A stretch of DNA of 64,000 nt from contig JACJXO010000001.1 of NCBI GenBank assembly GCA_020636645.1, positions 1-64,000 of the forward strand. The letters run 5' to 3'. The number at the start of each line of letters is the position of its first letter. The first letter of the stretch is position 1. The position numbers were made by a program, and so were the translations under genes. Positions 60,501 to 64,000 of the stretch are shown piece after piece. The DNA comes from Chitinophagales bacterium (GTDB lineage: Bacteria; Bacteroidota; Bacteroidia; Chitinophagales; BACL12). The notes beneath the pieces were generated by a model that was given only the letters and a program-made list of their open reading frames with translations, made no database searches and had not been told where the DNA came from.

Positions 60501-60837
60501 TTACAACGGATTGAATGGCGCTTCTGTGAATGCAGAACTTGCCTTCAACCGGTTGTTTGGCAAGAAACTGATTCAGGCCATAGACTTTGTACCCTATCTG
60601 TTTGCTGATGCAGGTACCCTGAGCTATCAGGAAGAAGATGGCAAGCAATATTTTGCTGACCTTCGGGCTGATGCAGGTATCGGTGCAACTGTATCCTGGA
60701 AATACTGGGGTCCGCTGGAACAGGTCAAGCCACTGACCATCCGGATAGATCTGCCGCTGTGGCTGAACAGGCCTCCATATGCGGAAGAAGACTATCTTAA
60801 ATTCAGATGGGTGCTCGGCGTGGAAAGGGCGTTTTAA
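57514..60837 (+). CDS. M1-family metallopeptidase fused to a barrel-like C-terminal domain
   Basis: A 1107-residue exported protein with signal peptide MNTKRMTWVLFLLSAPVLTKGQ. Residues about 30-560 are an M1 aminopeptidase-like domain. The zinc motif HEVGH at 400-404 is followed 18 residues later by E423, and DGMEYPM stands for the GxMEN region. The remaining about 500 residues (from about 700) have alternating strands with many aromatics and glycines (GVHLNGNYFNYKHIFSLTAWVNSGLGQGS, FSGLWNNSMNIEYTHRYSYPKGNGTIVAGMRSTAWL, GGLNLRGYAGYLGAQ). They end in Phe (GVERAF), like an outer-membrane beta-barrel. Peptidase activity is inferred from the intact zinc site, and location is inferred. Confidence 0.85.
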   Translation: MNTKRMTWVLFLLSAPVLTKGQMIPEDQTKAETYAYQSKENPWYWKNRKPFDGYWQQDVDYTINARLDDQTDIVDGHLILTYTNNSPDELPFVYFHLYQEAFQPGSYLDQLNEANDNRPAYGQYEQQGLGTEIGGISIIAINGYKTKKEVSMQQENTILRVDLPEAIRPGGSMTFSIDFQTYFDKGGVRRRMKMFTDWGTKQYDGVHWYPRICVYDRKFGWTTDQHLGKEFYGDFGHFDVRLDMPDQYIVGATGTLINPEEAMPEGLRKKLDIKNFADKPWGSEPSIIIPVTGGRKVWHFEAVNVHDFAWTADPTYRIGEAVAIVDGRFVLCQALAQEQHASGWQNAADYTTQIIETFSRDFGSYIWPKIIVADARDGMEYPMLTLDGGFDPYYRDLLIHEVGHMWFFGMLGNNETYRAMMDEGFTQFITAWGYKAIDGNVKIGYPETKKWKAKFREAEDVMLTENYYGYLRDAVRQNDPPLNTHSDHFGSALGHGGGYGHVYYKTAVMLNNLQYVLGDELFLEAMQHYVQQWKTAHPYPEDFRNSIIQYTGADLNWFFDQWMETNKNIDYAITDVKPGKVSAAAMEEGITLRPYSVTFERKGSMQMPLDFIAISKTGDTMRYYIPNTWFEKKVNPDPPVNERLNRLALENVNVLPVWIGWDKLNPTYTADIMVNGDLDRIEIDPSRRMADIDMLNNSSKCPVDIGFDSRVWNWPDPYHYSMKWRPDLWWNEVDGFKAGVHLNGNYFNYKHIFSLTAWVNSGLGQGSPYYLGDDGTEGPSYEQDPFSINFSYKTATDKLVHASDLEMNFRYLEGILGGQAGFVHRLGDREQNDLRIYFKAFKETNSDYHADNFSGLWNNSMNIEYTHRYSYPKGNGTIVAGMRSTAWLSETDFNRVNLEAVNNNKLGKFDLRTRIFAQGATSTGGAPLESRLYLAGANPEEMLDNKYTRTFGWFDRDWMYPGIETSHFQYGGGLNLRGYAGYLGAQTGTDGNVYNIYNGLNGASVNAELAFNRLFGKKLIQAIDFVPYLFADAGTLSYQEEDGKQYFADLRADAGIGATVSWKYWGPLEQVKPLTIRIDLPLWLNRPPYAEEDYLKFRWVLGVERAF

Positions 60838-60894
60838 TTAGTTGATTAGCCGATTGGCCGATGTGCCGATTTGCTGATGTGCCAGTTGACACGT

Positions 60895-60906
60895 CCCGAT
60901 AGCTAT
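60895..60906 (+). repeat. Degenerate copy of the CCCGATAGCTAT palindrome
   Basis: 12 nt identical to the left part of the palindrome at 40578-40593; the right half is changed (TGACGG instead of CGGG). Confidence 0.6.
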
Positions 60907-60938
60907 TGACGGAATAGTTCTAATTTGTATGACCAAAT

Positions 60939-61015
60939 TGACTGCTGACTGCTGACTGCTGACTGCTGACTGCTGACTGCTGACTGCTGACTGCTGACTG
61001 CTGACTGCTGACTGC
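60939..61015 (+). repeat. (TGACTGC)11 tandem heptanucleotide array
   Basis: 77 nt of perfect TGACTGC units in the 279-nt spacer between the M1 peptidase and DUF1361 genes. Other parts of the spacer carry GCCGATT-type words (60850-60890). No gene is seen in it. Confidence 0.95.
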
Positions 61016-61116
61016 TTCCCATTGTCATTTTATGTTAACATTCTTTAATATGCGAAACAAGGTTGTCGCTGCAACGTTCAACCACTATAACACATCCAAC
61101 AAGTATAATACTCCAC

Positions 61117-61794
61117 ATGCCTCGACTTCGTATTTCAGAAAACAACCGGTTCCAGCTTGCCGTGATGCTGATGATCGGGCTCAACATTGCGCTGATCACG
61201 GTACGCATCCTGTACACCGGAGATAAGACCTTTGCTTTTTTAGGCTGGAATCTTTTTCTTGCTTTTCTTCCATGGGCCATTCTGGTGCAAGCCAGAAAAC
61301 TGTTGTTCTACCGTCATCAGATTCCTGCCATCTTAGTTACCATACTGGGTATTCTTTTTCTTCCCAACGCACCATACATTCTTACCGATCTGTTTCACAT
61401 CAGGCAGAATACCGGCATGCCGTTGTGGTATGACACCCTGCTGCTGGCAAGTTGCTCAGCCACAGGGCTGTTCTTCTTTTATAAATCTCTGAGAAAACTG
61501 GAGGCCATACTGCTGTACTTTTTTCCGGGATTCATGCGTATTGGAATATTGGCACTGGTAGCATTCATGTCTGGTTTCGGTATCTACCTGGGCAGGTATG
61601 AACGATTCAATTCCTGGGATGTGTTTGCCAATCCGGATATGCTGTACAACTCGATCATAGACCCCATCATCCATCCGGGTCAGAACGCCGAGACCTGGGC
61701 CATGACCATTGTTTACGGCATTGCGCTGCTGGTGTTATACTGGGTGATGATCCTGCTCAGGAAAGATCCGGTGCACCGCCACTACAAGCACTAA
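61117..61794 (+). CDS. DUF1361 membrane protein
   Basis: A 225-residue integral membrane protein of the DUF1361 family (unknown function), with about six hydrophobic helices. Characteristic segments are LPNAPYILTDLFHIRQNTGMPLWYDTLLLASCSATGLFFFYKSL, FMSGFGIYLGRYERFNSWDVFANP and the final GIALLVLYWVMILL. The ATG at 61117 (MPRLRISENN) is chosen over an upstream in-frame ATG at 61063, which would start in spacer sequence. The heptanucleotide array ends about 100 nt upstream. Its stop overlaps the Fn3 gene by 4 nt, convergently. Confidence 0.9.
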   Translation: MPRLRISENNRFQLAVMLMIGLNIALITVRILYTGDKTFAFLGWNLFLAFLPWAILVQARKLLFYRHQIPAILVTILGILFLPNAPYILTDLFHIRQNTGMPLWYDTLLLASCSATGLFFFYKSLRKLEAILLYFFPGFMRIGILALVAFMSGFGIYLGRYERFNSWDVFANPDMLYNSIIDPIIHPGQNAETWAMTIVYGIALLVLYWVMILLRKDPVHRHYKH

Positions 61795-63704
61795 GGCTCC
61801 ATTACCACCCATTCGCTGGGCTGGCTTTTCTTACCGTTGGCATCGATCGAAACAAGCCGGTAAGCATATATCTTGCCTTTTGCCAGGTCTTTATCTGTGA
61901 AGGTGCCTGTCTCTGCAGGAAGTCTGGTAAGCATGACAGGATCTTTCCGGTCTTCGCTTCGGTACAGTTCAAAACCGGCTAATCCGGGCTCTCCTACCGG
62001 CCAGCTGATGATGATGGCGTCGCCGCTGCGCTTGCCTAGTATATAACGCACACCCCAGTCGGGAGATCGCAACAACACCCTTACCGGTACAGACTGCGGG
62101 CTTTCTTTCCCATCGGGAGAAAGCGATGTAACTGTATAATATACAGTATCATTGGCCATACCGGGGTGGTCAGTAAAGCTGTTCTCGCCAAAAACCGGTT
62201 CTTCATTGAGCTGTACGAAAGGTCCTTCTTCTGTAGATGAGCGATAAACAAAAAATGCCATCGGATCTCCTGCCTGACGACCATGCGTGTTCCAGACTAT
62301 CAGTGCTGAACCATCTTCCATTTTTCTGGCAACAACTCCTACCGGAACAGCAGGAGGAGAATGATCAGGAATATCTGCGCTTACGAATGATGAATAATCG
62401 CTGGGAACATAACCTCTGCTTTCGGCAACAACTGAATAGTGGTATGATCTGCCGGGTTTCAGCCAGGAGGTGGTATCGATCCAGGTATAGGGTTCTTCTC
62501 CTTTTGGAATGAAACCTGAAACCTTTGCGGGCTCACGACCTACCACATCTGTACGATAGACGTAAAACCCTCTGGCGCCCGGATCGCATTCAGACCACTT
62601 GATCATAGGCTGGTCTTCCATCAGTGAGATGCTAACCATAGCCGGTGGTAATACATCAGGTTTCTCATGGCTCACCATCGGTATGACCGGTGCATCAGTG
62701 ATCAGGCCTTTCAGATCATACAGAACAAGCCTGTAGTAAACCGGTTCCATTGGGTTGACAGAAATATCGCGGTATATGGTATCTGCCGGCGACAATTGCG
62801 TGATCAGCGCAAAGGCTGAATCTGAATAACTGCTTCTGAACAACAATATGGATTTCACCCTGCTGCTGTTCTTTACCTTCCACTTCAGGTCCACCTGACC
62901 GTTCTCTTCCTTTGCCGTGAAACCGAGTAAAACGGGTCTGGTACTGCCGTCCAGATTATCTGCCATCAATGGTGCAGAACGGGCTGACGGGTTGGTATAG
63001 AAATCATATCCTACAGCGATATAACTGAAATAGGATAAGTATGGCAGGGAAGTATCTGCCGCGATCACCAGCAGTGAATCACCCAGATTAGAATAGCGGT
63101 ACTTAGCATCAGGAACCAGGCGATAATAGGCACTGTCTGTATTTCGTCTGTAAATCCTGGCGAAATACAACCTGTTATCGGGATTGACCAGCCATCCTGT
63201 TTCGATGTCACTGAGATAAGACTGATACTTCAACGGTGACAGCGCAGGCTCCATAAAGGTTGAATCTCTTCGGTCCCATACGGTGGTGATCTCCCGCTCG
63301 CCGGCTTTGGCGGTATAAGTATCGGTTGCACGTCCGCCGGCATCTACAACGGCCAGTCCGCAGGCTTGTCTTACTGTAAGATAATACCCCAGGTAGATCG
63401 TTTCGGTATTCTCAGACTTCTGAATGGATGCTTCGATCTTTGGCACAAGGCTATCCTGTACATGCGGATAAACTTCCCAGAAAGTTTCAGCTTCTTCCAG
63501 CTTACCACTCAGTCCGCCTTTGTTCAATTTAATGGTACCCACAGCAGTTCCGTTCCTGAACAGTTCGATCTTCTCTTGTGGCATAGGACCTTCGTAATGC
63601 AACACCACACCTTTCGGGCTGACCCCGCACCTGACCGCCTGGGCCTGCACCTGGAAAACCATCGGCAGGAGTATGAGCAGTCCTATAATCTTCTTCATGA
63701 TCAT
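61791..63704 (-). CDS. Exported fibronectin type III-like repeat protein
   Basis: A 637-residue exported protein from the ATG at 63704 (or 63698). Its signal peptide is MKKIIGLLILLPMVFQVQAQ. Residues about 250-640 comprise about four Fn3-type modules with repeated features such as DLKWKVKNSSRVKSILLFRSS, WSECDPGARGFYVYRTDVVG, GSALIVWNTHGRQAGDPMAFFVYRSS and ISWPVGEPGLAGFELYRSEDR. The first 250 residues are beta-rich and unrecognised. The two genes (this and the Cys-rich fragment upstream) are 3 nt apart and likely one operon. It has no T9SS domain that I can see. Function unknown, possibly adhesion or binding. Confidence 0.75.
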   Translation of the reverse strand: MIMKKIIGLLILLPMVFQVQAQAVRCGVSPKGVVLHYEGPMPQEKIELFRNGTAVGTIKLNKGGLSGKLEEAETFWEVYPHVQDSLVPKIEASIQKSENTETIYLGYYLTVRQACGLAVVDAGGRATDTYTAKAGEREITTVWDRRDSTFMEPALSPLKYQSYLSDIETGWLVNPDNRLYFARIYRRNTDSAYYRLVPDAKYRYSNLGDSLLVIAADTSLPYLSYFSYIAVGYDFYTNPSARSAPLMADNLDGSTRPVLLGFTAKEENGQVDLKWKVKNSSRVKSILLFRSSYSDSAFALITQLSPADTIYRDISVNPMEPVYYRLVLYDLKGLITDAPVIPMVSHEKPDVLPPAMVSISLMEDQPMIKWSECDPGARGFYVYRTDVVGREPAKVSGFIPKGEEPYTWIDTTSWLKPGRSYHYSVVAESRGYVPSDYSSFVSADIPDHSPPAVPVGVVARKMEDGSALIVWNTHGRQAGDPMAFFVYRSSTEEGPFVQLNEEPVFGENSFTDHPGMANDTVYYTVTSLSPDGKESPQSVPVRVLLRSPDWGVRYILGKRSGDAIIISWPVGEPGLAGFELYRSEDRKDPVMLTRLPAETGTFTDKDLAKGKIYAYRLVSIDANGKKSQPSEWVVMEP

Positions 63705-63707
63705 ATT

Positions 63708-64000
63708 TTAAAAATCACAGGATGTATTCAGTTTATTGGCTGTTCCGCCGCACGGCGACCACTGCATATCAAAATCAAACCCGGAACTGGTGGAGTACTC
63801 CACATCGCACCCGATGGTCTCTTCCATCGAATACCCGCAGAAATCGCCAAACATGGTAAACGAAGCGCATGCTCCCAGATCGGCTTCCACTGTAGGAGTA
63901 AGCTGTAAAGTACCATCAACAATGAACTGTGCCATAGCACCGATACACAGTGAGCATATCAGCACGTCCACCCCTGCCCATGCTTTTGCATAAGCTGCAG
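63708..64000 (-). CDS. C-terminal fragment of a Cys-rich protein (runs off the window)
   Basis: The reading frame is open from the stop at 63708 to the right edge of the window, so the true start lies outside. The visible part (about 96 residues) has eight cysteines, including ICSLC and DFCG, and is Gly/Thr-rich. No family is recognised. It ends 3 nt before the Fn3 gene start, which suggests a shared operon. The GTG at 63971 is not needed as start because the frame continues upstream. Alternatives such as a secreted disulfide protein or a PAAR-like fold are speculative. Confidence 0.55.
   Translation of the reverse strand, partial: AAYAKAWAGVDVLICSLCIGAMAQFIVDGTLQLTPTVEADLGACASFTMFGDFCGYSMEETIGCDVEYSTSSGFDFDMQWSPCGGTANKLNTSCDF

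Noticed and set aside
60939..61015. TGACTGC array considered as a CRISPR or integration site
   Set aside because: Seven-nt units without spacers and no integrase or attachment-site duplication.

Overview
This window comes from a member of the Bacteroidota. Seven secreted proteins end in C-terminal domains of the type IX secretion (T9SS) kind, many upstream regions carry the Bacteroidota -7 promoter box TAnnTTTG, and most start codons lack a Shine-Dalgarno sequence. Family content (DUF4296, DUF4197, DUF3089, DUF1361, Reg_prop sensor kinase, GH3-like enzyme) points the same way. The lineage within the phylum (Saprospiria, Chitinophagia or Flavobacteriia-like) cannot be fixed from sequence alone. 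Genes are densely packed on both strands. I see no rRNA, tRNA, CRISPR array, insertion sequence or prophage.

Layout. 1-9 kb: rseP site-2 protease, a GH3-like adenylating enzyme, comEC, a large beta-propeller T9SS cargo, a YCII-like protein and SixA phosphatase. 9-20 kb: a DUF937-like gene coupled to RNase R, then mostly envelope or secreted proteins (choice-of-anchor-like T9SS protein, LolA-like protein, modular T9SS protein, outer-membrane-like protein, DUF4140/DUF4139 protein). 20-31 kb: photolyase; an operon of DUF4296 lipoprotein, CoA-transferase A and B and class IV aminotransferase; YggS coupled to a DUF3089 lipoprotein hydrolase; diacylglycerol-kinase-like enzyme; PLP decarboxylase; PlsC-like acyltransferase; bile-acid-type symporter. 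31-45 kb: EF-G paralogue with a strong ribosome binding site, DUF1508, small HTH protein, SGNH-like protein, DUF4197, cinA, a 2-oxoacid dehydrogenase E2, a three-gene operon with a SnoaL-like protein, DHH phosphoesterase plus cyclophilin, ndk. 45-64 kb: PHB-depolymerase-like T9SS esterase and two further T9SS proteins, a lipoprotein, an operon of pepD, a hypothetical gene, a Reg_prop histidine kinase and a NarL-type regulator, dprA, an M1 peptidase fused to a barrel-like C-terminal half, DUF1361, an Fn3-like secreted protein and a gene running off the right edge.

How the genes relate: most are housekeeping or envelope genes rather than one pathway. Two natural-transformation genes (comEC, dprA) lie about 52 kb apart. 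Lipid and envelope functions (PlsC, DAGK-like, RseP) and secreted surface proteins dominate.

The least ordinary layer is intergenic. Several families of simple or dispersed repeats sit at gene junctions: a 174-nt stretch with no G on the + strand that overlaps the photolyase stop codon, a C-rich/G-poor array facing an opposite-orientation array, an exact 20-nt repeat in two places, an 11-copy heptanucleotide array, and palindromes. At three convergent junctions a repeat is C-rich and G-poor on the strand of an incoming transcript, as Rho-utilisation sites are. I offer this as a testable idea, not a conclusion.
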